This document shows positions 1 through 8,210 of a DNA stretch of 64,000 bases, one piece after another. The stretch comes from Acidaminobacter sp964416305 (lineage in GTDB: Bacteria; Bacillota; Clostridia; Peptostreptococcales; Acidaminobacteraceae): assembly GCA_964416305.1 (NCBI GenBank), contig CAYQDM010000012.1, forward strand, positions 1-64,000, in the 5' to 3' direction. Each line of letters opens with the position of its first letter. The first letter of the stretch is position 1. The notes under the pieces are model-generated. The model searched no databases and was not told the DNA's origin. It was given only the letters and a program-made list of their open reading frames with translations. Position numbers and translations under genes: made by a program.

Positions 1-60
1 CGTGATAGGTGCTCTGTTTTAGCGATATCGGTGCTCTACTCATCCGAAATATTCATGAGG
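1..60. repeat. Short direct repeats, possible insertion-sequence end
   Basis: The octamer GGTGCTCT occurs at 8-15 and again at 30-37, in similar surroundings (GATAGGTGCTCT and ATCGGTGCTCT). Repeated short motifs of this type are seen at the termini of some IS21-family elements, so this may be the end of an element lying outside the window. No transposase is visible, and 1-245 holds no other recognisable gene. Confidence 0.25.
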
Positions 61-245
61 ACGAAATCCGATGTATTGCAACTCATAATGTGTTGAAAAA
101 TATGTTTAATTATCAAAGAATCAGAAAACACTAAAGTGAAATACCAGAAAAAACTTTAATTAAAATCCTGTTAAATAACCCCACCGCAGAACGTTCGTTC
201 TTTAACGCTGCTTGAAGTATAATTAGTATAACGACAACGCAGATA

Positions 246-695
246 ATGAAATCTTTAAAGGCGGATAAGAATGTCAAAGAGCCGGCTAAAGAGGTAATTC
301 ATGCCAAAGGATTCGACATCTTCATTTACACTGAAGATTTTCATAATGAATTCATTTCGCTAACGGATATTGCAAGGTACAAAAGTGATGAGCCATTTAT
401 TGTAATCAATAATTGGATGCGAGGGAAAGATACAATTGAGTTTTTAGGGCTATGGGAGCAACTTCATAATCCTGAGTTTAAACCTATCGAATTCGATAGG
501 TTTAGAAAAGAAGCAGGGTTTAATGCGTTTACCTTATCCCCACAGAAGTGGATTGCAAATACGAATGAAATTGGAATCGTTTCCAAATCTAGGAGATATG
601 GTGGAACATTTGCACATTCGGACATTGCCTTTGAATTTGCTTCGTGGATCTCTGCTGAGTATAAACTTTACACTTATGGTGAATGGATCGGATGA
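246..695 (+). CDS. KilA-N domain protein, C-terminally truncated
   Basis: A 149-residue protein. Residues about 22-140 resemble the KilA-N domain, a DNA-binding module common in phages and mobile elements: a FDIFIYTEDFHNEFISLTDI-like start, WMRGKDTIEFLGLWE, and the typical NPEFKPIEFDRF and FASWIS segments. Bacterial KilA-N proteins normally continue well beyond the FASWIS-x-EF-LY segment. Here the frame diverges after EYKLY and stops a few codons later, so the C-terminal part is missing. The ribosome binding site is weak. It lies next to a possible IS end and repeat-rich DNA, which fits a decaying mobile-element gene. Whether the short form is functional is unknown. Confidence 0.6.
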   Translation: MKSLKADKNVKEPAKEVIHAKGFDIFIYTEDFHNEFISLTDIARYKSDEPFIVINNWMRGKDTIEFLGLWEQLHNPEFKPIEFDRFRKEAGFNAFTLSPQKWIANTNEIGIVSKSRRYGGTFAHSDIAFEFASWISAEYKLYTYGEWIG

Positions 696-716
696 ATGAT
701 TGGAGGTTGGCATATT

Positions 717-1106
717 ATGAGATTGGATGGGTTTGGAATCTTCGTCAAAGACATGGCAGCAATGGTCCGCTTTTATAGGGATGTTCTGAATTTTGAAATC
801 CAGGAAGATGAAAATGCATCAAATGTGTATTTGATAAAGGATGGAACCTTGTTCTTATTATATCGTCGGACAGACTTTGAAAAGATGACAAACAGAACCT
901 TTGGATACGCGAACAACATCAATGGACATTATGAAATTGCCCTAAGCGTTGAAAACTATGAGGCGGTGGATTTGGCTTTTAACGAAGTCGTATCAAAAGG
1001 GGCAATCCCTGTTTTGGAGCCTGTTACTGAGCCTTGGGGCCAACGCACATGTTATATTTCAGATCCGGAAGGCAATCTGATTGAAATTGGTTCATTCAAT
1101 AAATAA
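717..1106 (+). CDS. VOC (glyoxalase/bleomycin-resistance-like) protein
   Basis: About 129 residues with the beta-alpha-beta-beta-beta pattern of the vicinal oxygen chelate fold: FGIFVKDMAAMVRFYRDVL at the N-terminus and a C-terminal EPWGQRTCYISDPEGNLIEI, the usual metal-site Glu strand. VOC proteins include glyoxalases, dioxygenases and antibiotic-binding proteins, and the substrate here cannot be told. The ATG at 717 is chosen over the upstream in-frame start at 696 because GGAGG at 702-706 is correctly spaced from it. The gene appears monocistronic and is followed by a repeat-rich gap. Confidence 0.75.
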   Translation: MRLDGFGIFVKDMAAMVRFYRDVLNFEIQEDENASNVYLIKDGTLFLLYRRTDFEKMTNRTFGYANNINGHYEIALSVENYEAVDLAFNEVVSKGAIPVLEPVTEPWGQRTCYISDPEGNLIEIGSFNK

Positions 1107-1461
1107 AGCCCGGGCAAAAATTAATTGAAGTTGGGTGACCATCGGCAGAAAAAGTCTCTGCTCTGGTCTGTTTTTCAGATATTAAAGCCTGACTATCAAA
1201 GACTTGTTGAAAATTTCATGGGTAATCAGATTGTAATTAAGGTTATTTTTAATTTCATTTATAGCGCTAATTTGAAAGCAAGTATTTCTTAATTGCAGTT
1301 AGTGTCTTTAAGTGCAGATAAAAAAACTTAATCATTTCAGATTCTGGTGAATCTTTTGATGATAGCGTCTTTAACCTGGTAGCCCCTACGCCTACAATTA
1401 GTGTGTAGTTTGCTGGAACCGGCCAAAATACAGGTAAGGAAATCGTTTGGGGAGGAGAACA
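1107..1461. repeat. Gap with dispersed repeat copy (GACCATCGGCA type)
   Basis: No gene is seen. GACCATCGGCA lies at 1137-1147. The segment from about 1121 to 1220 aligns with 3581-3680: both begin TTGAAGTTGGGTGA, share CATCGGCAGA, then CTCTGGT-TGT--TTCAGA, and end near TGTTGAAA. The last part leads into a strong ribosome binding site for the next gene. Confidence 0.7.
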
Positions 1462-2031
1462 ATGGAACCTCTTAAAACTTATTTTACAAGTGTAAGGCAG
1501 AAGTGGAGGCAGTGGCTTTCTGAAAACTTCGATAAAGAAAATGAAATATGGTTCGTGTTTCCAAAGAAAGCGTCAGGAGAGAAAGGTCTTTCCTATAACG
1601 ACGCAGTGGAAGAGGCACTCTGTTTTGGCTGGATTGACAGCACTGTGAAGAATTTAGATTCACTGCACAAAATCCAGCGGTTTTCTCCTCGGAGAAAGGG
1701 CAGCGCCTACTCCAGAGCAAATGTTGAAAGGCTGATTTGGCTTGAGAGTCAGGGACTGATTCACCCAAAGGTCAGAGATCCCATTCTAGTTGTCATCAGC
1801 ACACCCTACGAATTTCCGGCGGATATTCTTGAAGCAATCAGGCGTGAGGAAAAAGCTTGGGAGAACTACGAAAAATTTCCGGAAGCCTACAAAAGGATTC
1901 GGATTGCTTATATTGATGGCGCGAGGAAGCGTCCTGTGGAGTTCAAAAAACGTCTGGAAAACTTTATCAGGAAAACAAAGGAAAACAAACTGATAGGGTA
2001 TGGAGGCATCGACAAATACTACGAAAAGTAG
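1462..2031 (+). CDS. YdeI/OmpD-associated family protein
   Basis: A 189-residue protein matching the YdeI (OmdA) family. It has the FGWIDSTVKNLDSLHKIQRFSPR-type core, RRKGSAYSRANVERL, and a C-terminal YIDGARKRPVEFKKRLE helix pair. Family members have been linked to stress or bacteriocin resistance, but the biochemical role is unsettled. The ATG at 1462 follows GGAGGAG (1451-1457), so the longer frame from 1447 is unlikely. It is flanked on both sides by dispersed repeats and looks like an isolated single gene. Confidence 0.8.
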   Translation: MEPLKTYFTSVRQKWRQWLSENFDKENEIWFVFPKKASGEKGLSYNDAVEEALCFGWIDSTVKNLDSLHKIQRFSPRRKGSAYSRANVERLIWLESQGLIHPKVRDPILVVISTPYEFPADILEAIRREEKAWENYEKFPEAYKRIRIAYIDGARKRPVEFKKRLENFIRKTKENKLIGYGGIDKYYEK

Positions 2032-2922
2032 TTGAATAAAAAATCAAGCACTGCGAATCAATTGGAGTTGGGCGACCATCGGCGGTATTTTTTGTATTGT
2101 CTTTGTCATTCAGTCAAAAAAACATCAACCGAAGCAAAGACGCAGTTTGATCGCTTGAACCGCAACAAATAGAACTGAATGATTTAATTTATACTTTGAA
2201 CACTGGAGAAAAATCAATCTGTTTAAAGATATAACTGAAATGTCATGGGATCAGTGATCATCAGATTCTGGCACTAAACTTTGAAGACATAGCCATTTTG
2301 GATTTGACAGATGGCCTTAAACTGCACGAGATGGTAATGGCCAAAGCCGTGGAGAGTCCTGCAGTGGATCCGTACCCGGTAACCCAGTGAAGTTGCGGAA
2401 GTTGATTACGCAAGAACCTTTATATTTCAAGTCTTTCAAAGGGCAGTAATGAAGAAACAAGTCGAACAGTACCAGATACGGTCGAAGAAATTTTTGAAGT
2501 TAATCAACAATTCAACCCAAGCCATTAACGCCTGACCTGGTAATGGGTTATAAAAAATGCAGCTTCTATATTTTGTCATGCTCAATCGGTGTGAGATGGG
2601 TAACCATCGGCTGAATTCTTTGCTTTGCTTGTTTCCACAAATTAGAAAAGACCATGAAACAAAGCAGAGGCATCAGCTTTATCCTTTGGGTCACGCGCTT
2701 CAAAACACAAGTGATTATAAAACAAACATTGCTCTTATAGAATAGAATCAATAGACTAATGTTGAAGCGCGTAAAGCAGAATTTGAATTACGATTCATTG
2801 CTATTTTCATGTTATAAACCGCTTTGTTTGTTTTCTGGGATGGATTTTTGTTTCAATCTCTACGGAGCGTTTATTGTCTGGGAAGTAAAAGATCGATATA
2901 CTTTGCATGCGGGGGTAATCTT
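2032..2922. repeat. Repeat-rich gap with two dispersed repeat copies
   Basis: An 890-bp stretch without a convincing gene; short frames here are AT-rich and lack ribosome binding sites. GACCATCGGC lies at 2074-2083 and AACCATCGGC at 2602-2611. The block 2370-2650 aligns with 9115-9400: both contain TTTCAAGTCTTTCA followed by AGGGCAGTAAT, then GTACCAG, then TAATGGGTTATAAAA, and end at the CATCGGC/CATTGGC arm. Imperfect CCATTA/TAATGG arms could form a hairpin near 2525-2550. Confidence 0.65.
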
Positions 2923-3507
2923 ATGCAAAATGAACGAATAGGTAAAGTCATAAAAGTTTTACGAACAGAGCGGAAACTTACACAGAAACAGCTTGCGGAT
3001 AAATTGGGGATTAGCGACAAAGCGGTATCCAAATGGGAGCGGGGGCTCGGTGCGCCGGAGCTTTCTTTAATTGGTGAGTTGTCTGACGTGCTTGATGTGA
3101 GTATAGGCAATTTATTGTCTGGCGATCTATCACCCAATGATTCTTTTGGAGGTAATATGAAGAATTTGAAGTATTACATGTGTAACAACTGCAATAATTT
3201 TACCGTTAGCACAGGAAATGCTGAAATTTCCTGTTGTGGGAAAAAACTTGCACCGCAAATCCTGGTCAAAGCAGCGGATGAACAAAAGCTGAAAGTTGAA
3301 ATGGTTGAAGAGGATTGGTACATAACAAGTAATCATCCAATGACGAAAGAGCATCATATTTCCTTTGTCGCCTTTGCAACTGGTGATCGTGTTCAGATCA
3401 TAAAGCAATATCCGGAATGGAATTTTGAAGTTCGAATTCAGAAGCGTGGACATGGAATGCTGATTTGGTACTGTACAGAGCATGGTTTGTTCCATCAATT
3501 GCTGTAA
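2923..3507 (+). CDS. XRE-family regulator fused to desulfoferrodoxin-like domain
   Basis: A 194-residue protein. Residues about 5-62 are a Cro/CI-type helix-turn-helix (LTQKQLADKLGISDKAVSKW). Residues 85-110 carry C87-x2-C90 and C104-C105, the rubredoxin-like iron site pattern of the N-terminal domain of desulfoferrodoxin. Residues 135-194 match the superoxide-reductase domain: NHPMTKEHH (His138, His144/145) and WYCTEHGLF (Cys184, His187). One His ligand of the canonical site, usually in a KHVP motif, seems replaced by KLKV near residue 123. Inference: an iron-based redox or oxygen sensor rather than a full superoxide reductase. The start is the ATG after GGGGG; a longer frame from 2824 is not supported. 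The target is unknown. Confidence 0.8.
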   Translation: MQNERIGKVIKVLRTERKLTQKQLADKLGISDKAVSKWERGLGAPELSLIGELSDVLDVSIGNLLSGDLSPNDSFGGNMKNLKYYMCNNCNNFTVSTGNAEISCCGKKLAPQILVKAADEQKLKVEMVEEDWYITSNHPMTKEHHISFVAFATGDRVQIIKQYPEWNFEVRIQKRGHGMLIWYCTEHGLFHQLL

Positions 3508-3793
3508 AAAGCATGAATTCTGGGCAGGGTCGAAGAAAATTTTGAAGTTGATCCACAATTCAATCCAACCCAATCCATTATCCAATTGAAGTTGGGTGAT
3601 CATCGGCAGATAAAGACTTTGCTCTGGTTTGTCCTTCAGACATAAAAACCTCACGATCACAGGCCTGTTGAAACTTTATTGGGAGGCAGATAGCGCTAAG
3701 GTTATTTTTTGTTTTTCTTAAGGCATCCAGTGCCGCAGTTAAAAAGAAAAACAGCCTTATGCCGATGGTTGTTTTCGTCTTTCGCTTTTCTGA
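3508..3793. repeat. Gap with dispersed repeat copy
   Basis: No gene is seen. GATCATCGGCA lies at 3598-3608 after TTGAAGTTGGGT. The following 90 bp aligns with 1137-1220. An upstream part (3523-3580, including GTCGAAGAAAATTTTGAAGT) resembles 2480-2520 in the other gap, so this is a further copy of the composite intergenic repeat. Confidence 0.65.
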
Positions 3794-3822
3794 TTGTCTG
3801 CAGTGTGTAATGAATATATGAT
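3794..3822 (+). promoter_or_regulatory. Probable sigma-A promoter of the lysR gene
   Basis: TTGTCT (3794-3799), a 17-bp spacer and TATGAT (3817-3822) form a reasonable promoter ending about 35 bp before the TTG start at 3858. A GTATACAC segment overlaps the expected transcription start. Confidence 0.5.
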
Positions 3823-3857
3823 AAACTGTATACACACAGGTTTTGGAGGTGGAAGAC

Positions 3858-4742
3858 TTGGAGTTTCACCAGTTGGAATATGTTTTGGCTGTAGCGCGAT
3901 ATCAGAGCTTTACCAAAGCTTCGGAGGAGGTCAAGGTTTCCCAGTCCTCGCTCTCTACCCAAATCAACAAACTTGAATCGGAGCTGGGGGTGCGGCTGTT
4001 TGAACGGACGACCAGATCGGTGCTGCTGACTGCAGCTGGCAAGGAATTTCTGCCCTTTGCTGAGCGGATGATTAATGATTCCAAAAATGTGAAAATGAAC
4101 ATGGAGGAGTTTATCTCCGCAGATCAGGGCAATATTTTCATAGGCGTGTTTCCAGGTTCGAAATATTATGGATTTATTGATGAGATTGCCGACTTTAAGA
4201 AGAAATTTCCCAATATAAAATTTGATATCTACGAGGCGGAGTGCTCTGAACTCTTGACCCTGCTGACAAATTTGGATATTGATGTGGCCTTTCTAAGCGA
4301 ATCTGCCGAATCTGAAGGGATTAGGTACTATCCTTTGGTTGAAGACCATCTTGTCGCTGTGACGAATGCAAGCCATCCTTACAGCCAACGCCAAAGTATC
4401 ACGCTGGAAGAGCTGTTGAAAGAACCGTTGATTCTGAATGAAGCGACAACACTTCACAAGAATATTCTTGAGGCGTCTGGCGCCAACCAAATGAAGCCCA
4501 ATATCGAACTGCTTTGCACCCACGGCCAATTGACAAGCATGCTTGGATTTGTTGCCGCAGGGCTGGGCACGACGGTTGTCTCTTCTCTCGTCGCGAAATT
4601 TTATTCGGATTGGGGTGTTTCATTCGTTGATGTGGAACCGCACATCTCCAGAAAAACCTATCTTGCTGTGCCGGAAGCCAACGCGCGTAGACCTATCGTA
4701 AAGAATTTCGTCAATACCATTCTAAATCGCCATGCCAGGTAG
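3858..4742 (+). CDS. LysR-family transcriptional regulator
   Basis: A 294-residue LysR-type regulator. Residues 1-60 are the winged HTH (FHQLEYVLAVARYQSFTKAS, VSQSSLSTQINKLESELG), followed by a linker helix and a periplasmic-binding-protein-like effector domain. The start is taken as TTG at 3858, 8 bp after GGAGG (3845-3849); the frame upstream would run through that Shine-Dalgarno sequence. It is followed by a terminator and then, in the same orientation, the CoA-transferase operon. An ATTG-N11-CAAT site lies just upstream of that operon's promoter, so control of the 5.0-9.1 kb genes is the simplest inference. The ligand is unknown. Confidence 0.88.
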   Translation: MEFHQLEYVLAVARYQSFTKASEEVKVSQSSLSTQINKLESELGVRLFERTTRSVLLTAAGKEFLPFAERMINDSKNVKMNMEEFISADQGNIFIGVFPGSKYYGFIDEIADFKKKFPNIKFDIYEAECSELLTLLTNLDIDVAFLSESAESEGIRYYPLVEDHLVAVTNASHPYSQRQSITLEELLKEPLILNEATTLHKNILEASGANQMKPNIELLCTHGQLTSMLGFVAAGLGTTVVSSLVAKFYSDWGVSFVDVEPHISRKTYLAVPEANARRPIVKNFVNTILNRHAR

Positions 4743-4769
4743 TCTGTAGATAACTTTATAAATGTGATG

Positions 4770-4820
4770 AATACCCATTTGCCATAAGCATCCCGCTTAC
4801 AGCTGATGGGTATTTTGTTT
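4770..4820 (+). terminator. Rho-independent terminator after lysR
   Basis: AATACCCAT (4770-4778) and ATGGGTATT (4806-4814) are inverted repeats followed by TTGTTT. The loop is long (27 nt). Confidence 0.6.
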
Positions 4821-4945
4821 GGAAAGTATAAAGGTAGCGGGCATCAATGCGTGCTTTCAGACTCGACTCAAAATCCAATTTATTTAAAAAACGAAATAAA
4901 CTCATCTTAAATGCGAATTGCTTCTCAGGTATCGTGGGAGATATG

Positions 4946-5007
4946 ATTGCATCAGGCAGTCAATAGAAATTTCAAAGTTTGACATGTGAGCAGTGTTCGA
5001 ATCTGAT
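4946..5007 (+). promoter_or_regulatory. LysR-type box and promoter of the CoA-transferase operon
   Basis: An inverted repeat ATTG-N11-CAAT (4946-4964) matches the T-N11-A dyad bound by LysR regulators. It lies 14 bp upstream of TTGACA (4979-4984), which with a 17-bp spacer faces TCTGAT (5002-5007). A site just upstream of -35 suits activation. The adjacent lysR gene makes the pairing plausible. The rest of the 4743-5053 gap holds only the lysR terminator. Confidence 0.5.
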
Positions 5008-5053
5008 GGATCAAACCAAGATCTGGAGTCATTGAATATGAGGAGTGTCAGAA

Positions 5054-6637
5054 ATGAAGAAGAGATTAAGAAAAGGGAATAAGGTTGCAGTATTATCAGC
5101 GCAGGAAGCGGTAGGGCTGATACAGGACCAGGCAACTGTTGCCATTTGCGGCGCCGGTGGTGGATTGACTGAAGCGACAGCGTTGATTCTGGGTCTGGCA
5201 GATCGATACAATGAAACACATTCTCCCAAGGATCTGACCTTCTACCATACCTCTGGGTTGGGAGACAGGGCGGACAGAGGTATGTCACCTTTAGCGCTGC
5301 CGGGGTTGGTGAAGCGAATTATTGGCGGGCATTGGGGGCAGTCGCCAAGACTGGCGGAAATGGCTGAGCGAAATGAGATCGAAGCGTATAATTTCCCACA
5401 AGGGGTCATGAGCCAGCTTCTCAGATCTTCAGCATCAGGTCACCCGGGATTGCTGACGCATGTTGGTTTGGGGACTTTCTTAGATCCCAGGAAGGAAGGC
5501 GGGCGTCTTAATGAGAAGACAAAAGAGGCGCTGATTCGCCTGATGGAAATAGATGGACAGGAATGGCTGTTTTATCCTTCGATCAAACCCGATGTGGCCA
5601 TCATACGTGGTACCACTGCGGACACTGAGGGCTATATCAGTATGGAGGATGAAATAGCCTATCTGGATGTATTGGCTATGGCCCAAGCTGCCCATAACAA
5701 TGGCGGCATAGTCATCGCCCAGGTATCCAGGCTGGTTAAGGCGAGGTCGCTGCATCCCAGAATGATTAAGGTGCCCGGCTATCTCGTAGATGCTGTGGTG
5801 GTAGTTCCGGATCAGCCTCAGCTCTATACGGGGGGCGTCAACCGGTATTTCTCCGGGGACTATACATTGGATATGGGCCAGTTAACGCCTCTGCCGCTAA
5901 ATGAACGCAAGTTGATTGCAAGAAGAGCGCTTTGTGAAGTCGTGCCCGGAGATGTGGGGAATGTCGGCGTCGGTATAGCGGACGGCATTGGGGTTGTAGC
6001 TCAGGAAGAGGGTGTCGAAGAGGCATTTACCTTAACCGTTGAACTGGGACCGGTGGGAGGCGCTTCAGCACAGGGTATATTTTTCGGCGCGACCGTTAAT
6101 ATGCAGGCTATGTTGGACATGCCGTCACAATTTGACTTTTACGATGGCGGAGGATTGGATGTCAGTTTTTTGAGTTTTGCTGAAATAGACAGGCATGGCA
6201 ATGTCAATGTCCACAAATTTAATGGCAAAATTATGGGCACCGGCGGATTTGTGGATATCAGTCAGAACAGCAAAAAGGTAATCTTTTGCGGCACACTGAC
6301 AGCGGGGGGACTTAAGACCTCTGTTGAAGAGGACAAGCTTAAAGTACTTCAGGAAGGTAAATTCATAAAAATGGTTTCTGAGGTGCCTGAAATCACGTTC
6401 AATGGAAAAGATGCTTATAAACGAGGGCAGGAGGTTTTTTACATTACAGAGCGGGCGGTCTTCAAACTTGTGGCGGATGGACTGGAACTGATTGAAATTG
6501 CCCCTGGAATGGATCTCGAAAAAGATGTGCTTTCCCACATGGCTTTCACCCCGACAATTTCGAAATGTTTAAACCTCATGGACCCGAGGCTCTTTAAGCC
6601 TGAGCCCATGAATCTGAAAGATGAATGGAACTTTTAA
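5054..6637 (+). CDS. Acyl-CoA:acetate/3-ketoacid CoA-transferase (YdiF/Pct-like)
   Basis: A 527-residue fused alpha-beta CoA-transferase of family I, the size of YdiF and propionate CoA-transferase. The glycine-rich ICGAGGGLTEATAL near the N-terminus and TVELGPVGG carry the conserved features; Glu330 of this last motif aligns with the catalytic glutamate that forms the glutamyl-CoA thioester. The ATG at 5054 sits 8 bp after AGGAG (5041-5045). It is the first gene of a run with MaoC, a PanE-like reductase, a VOC protein and a dehydroquinase, so it probably activates the pathway acid to its CoA thioester. The substrate is not predictable from sequence. Confidence 0.85.
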   Translation: MKKRLRKGNKVAVLSAQEAVGLIQDQATVAICGAGGGLTEATALILGLADRYNETHSPKDLTFYHTSGLGDRADRGMSPLALPGLVKRIIGGHWGQSPRLAEMAERNEIEAYNFPQGVMSQLLRSSASGHPGLLTHVGLGTFLDPRKEGGRLNEKTKEALIRLMEIDGQEWLFYPSIKPDVAIIRGTTADTEGYISMEDEIAYLDVLAMAQAAHNNGGIVIAQVSRLVKARSLHPRMIKVPGYLVDAVVVVPDQPQLYTGGVNRYFSGDYTLDMGQLTPLPLNERKLIARRALCEVVPGDVGNVGVGIADGIGVVAQEEGVEEAFTLTVELGPVGGASAQGIFFGATVNMQAMLDMPSQFDFYDGGGLDVSFLSFAEIDRHGNVNVHKFNGKIMGTGGFVDISQNSKKVIFCGTLTAGGLKTSVEEDKLKVLQEGKFIKMVSEVPEITFNGKDAYKRGQEVFYITERAVFKLVADGLELIEIAPGMDLEKDVLSHMAFTPTISKCLNLMDPRLFKPEPMNLKDEWNF

Positions 6638-6707
6638 GGCATTATTCTGAGATATATATGCAACGTATAAATTTAAAAGTGTGATCAACAGAATTGGAGT
6701 GTATGAT

Positions 6708-7136
6708 ATGAATAGCAAATTACCTTTGAAGGTTGGCGACACCTGTTCTTTTACCAAGACCATAAGCGAGTCGGATGTCTATCTTTTTGCGGGCATTACA
6801 GGAGATTTCAGTCAGATGCACATGAATGAGGAATTCATGAAAACCACACCGTACAAAACAAGGATTGTACACGGTGTATTGACCTTTGCACTGGGTTCAA
6901 CCGCTTCAACCTTGATCCAGCTTCAGGTCAACTCACCAATACCGAGTGTTTCCTATGGTTATGATCGCCTCCGCTTTGTAAAGCCTGTCTACTTTGGTGA
7001 TACTGTAACCGCAGTGTATACGGTGACTGAAGTGGATGAGAACAGCATGAAAACCTTCGCAAAACTAGAGGTGCTCAATCAGCACGGCCAAGTCTGCACG
7101 GTGGCGACACACATTCTCAAGTTTATAGCGGACTAA
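6708..7136 (+). CDS. MaoC-like (R)-specific enoyl-CoA hydratase
   Basis: A 142-residue single hot-dog protein. AGITGDFSQMHMNEEFM is the hydratase 2 motif (GD-x4-H), supplying the catalytic Asp and His, and RIVHGVLTFALGS follows as in MaoC/PhaJ proteins. The start at 6708 follows GGAG at 6696-6699. It lies 70 bp after the CoA-transferase and in the same direction, consistent with hydration or dehydration of the CoA ester made there. Side-chain preference is unknown. Confidence 0.82.
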   Translation: MNSKLPLKVGDTCSFTKTISESDVYLFAGITGDFSQMHMNEEFMKTTPYKTRIVHGVLTFALGSTASTLIQLQVNSPIPSVSYGYDRLRFVKPVYFGDTVTAVYTVTEVDENSMKTFAKLEVLNQHGQVCTVATHILKFIAD

Positions 7137-7221
7137 ATATTTGTCCCCATAACGTGTTGCTGAAAGGCGATCGGCATAGCAAGAGATTATATTAAATTGG
7201 GAAACACGAGGAGGAACCGGA

Positions 7222-8196
7222 ATGAAAATCTGCTTCATCGGCGCAGGCGCCCTTGGCAGCGCGCTGGGGGGAACGCTTGCCTTTCACGGATTGGATGTGA
7301 CTTTGATCGATCATAATCAGACTCATGTTGACAAAATCAACTCAAATGGCTTGAAGCTAATAGAAGGGGAAGAAATTAGAAATGTAAAAATCAAAGCTGT
7401 AACCTCAACTCAGGGGTTGCCAGTTATGGATCTGATTATAGTTCTAGTAAAATCCTTTGGAACAAAAAAGGCAATTCAAGATGTATTGCCAATGATTGGG
7501 GCGCATACCCTGGTGATGTCACTTCAGAATGGCCTGGGCAATGAAGAGGCCATCATGGAAGTCGTAGGATCCGAGCGGGTTATTGGCGGTAAAACCTATG
7601 CGGGCGGTGTTTTTCAGGGACCTGGTGAGGTAATTGCTGGGACCACCAACAAATTGACAGTGATAGGCGAAATGGACGGCAGGATCACGGAGCGCATTAA
7701 AAACGTGGCGGAGATCCTGACGGCACATGGTTTGATGACACAAATCAGCGACAACATTGTGGGCATGATTTGGGACAAGCTGCTGATCAACGCAGCCACA
7801 GGCGCAGTCAGTGCCATCACCCGGCTTCCCTATGGCGGTCTTTACAATGTACAGGAAGTGAAGGAAGTCGCGTTGGAGGCGGTGGCGGAAGGGATCGCTG
7901 TAGCCAAAGCCAAAGGGGTTGAACTTTCGGTGGAAGATCCGGCTGCGATTTGGTATAGAGCCGCCGCTGGTCTGCCCTATAGATTCAAGGCCTCCATGCT
8001 TCAAAGCATTGAAGCCGGGAAAGCAACTGAGGTCGACTTTATCAACGGTCAGATTCTGTATCACGGCGAGCGCCTTGGCATTCAGACACCGGTTAATAAA
8101 ACATTGGTCGCCATGGTTAAAGGCTATGAGTATTGGATGATGAATTTTAGCGGAAAAGTAATCATGGATCAATCCGTGGATTGGCCCCGACTTTAA
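7222..8196 (+). CDS. Ketopantoate-reductase-like oxidoreductase (ApbA/PanE family)
   Basis: A 324-residue protein. It has an N-terminal Rossmann motif GAGALGSALGG (NADPH binding), the catalytic lysine segment WDKLLINAATGAVSA, and the C-terminal SMLQSIEAGKATEVDFINGQ, which holds the conserved substrate Ser/Glu region. PanE makes pantoate, but no other pan gene is nearby. The operon context suggests a paralogue that reduces a 2-oxo acid of the catabolic pathway. A clear GAGGAGG ribosome binding site precedes the ATG. The next gene starts 15 bp after the stop. Confidence 0.82.
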   Translation: MKICFIGAGALGSALGGTLAFHGLDVTLIDHNQTHVDKINSNGLKLIEGEEIRNVKIKAVTSTQGLPVMDLIIVLVKSFGTKKAIQDVLPMIGAHTLVMSLQNGLGNEEAIMEVVGSERVIGGKTYAGGVFQGPGEVIAGTTNKLTVIGEMDGRITERIKNVAEILTAHGLMTQISDNIVGMIWDKLLINAATGAVSAITRLPYGGLYNVQEVKEVALEAVAEGIAVAKAKGVELSVEDPAAIWYRAAAGLPYRFKASMLQSIEAGKATEVDFINGQILYHGERLGIQTPVNKTLVAMVKGYEYWMMNFSGKVIMDQSVDWPRL

Positions 8197-8210
8197 GGAG
8201 GGAAATCAGA

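Noticed and set aside
45..80. Hammerhead-ribozyme-like string (ATGAGGACGAAAT).
   Set aside because: The 3' half of a hammerhead core is suggestive, but the required CUGAUGA element is absent and the surrounding bases form a different CTCAT/ATGAG hairpin.
2557..2745. Short plus-strand frame in the repeat-rich gap.
   Set aside because: AT-rich, no ribosome binding site, overlaps the dispersed repeat; no coding evidence.
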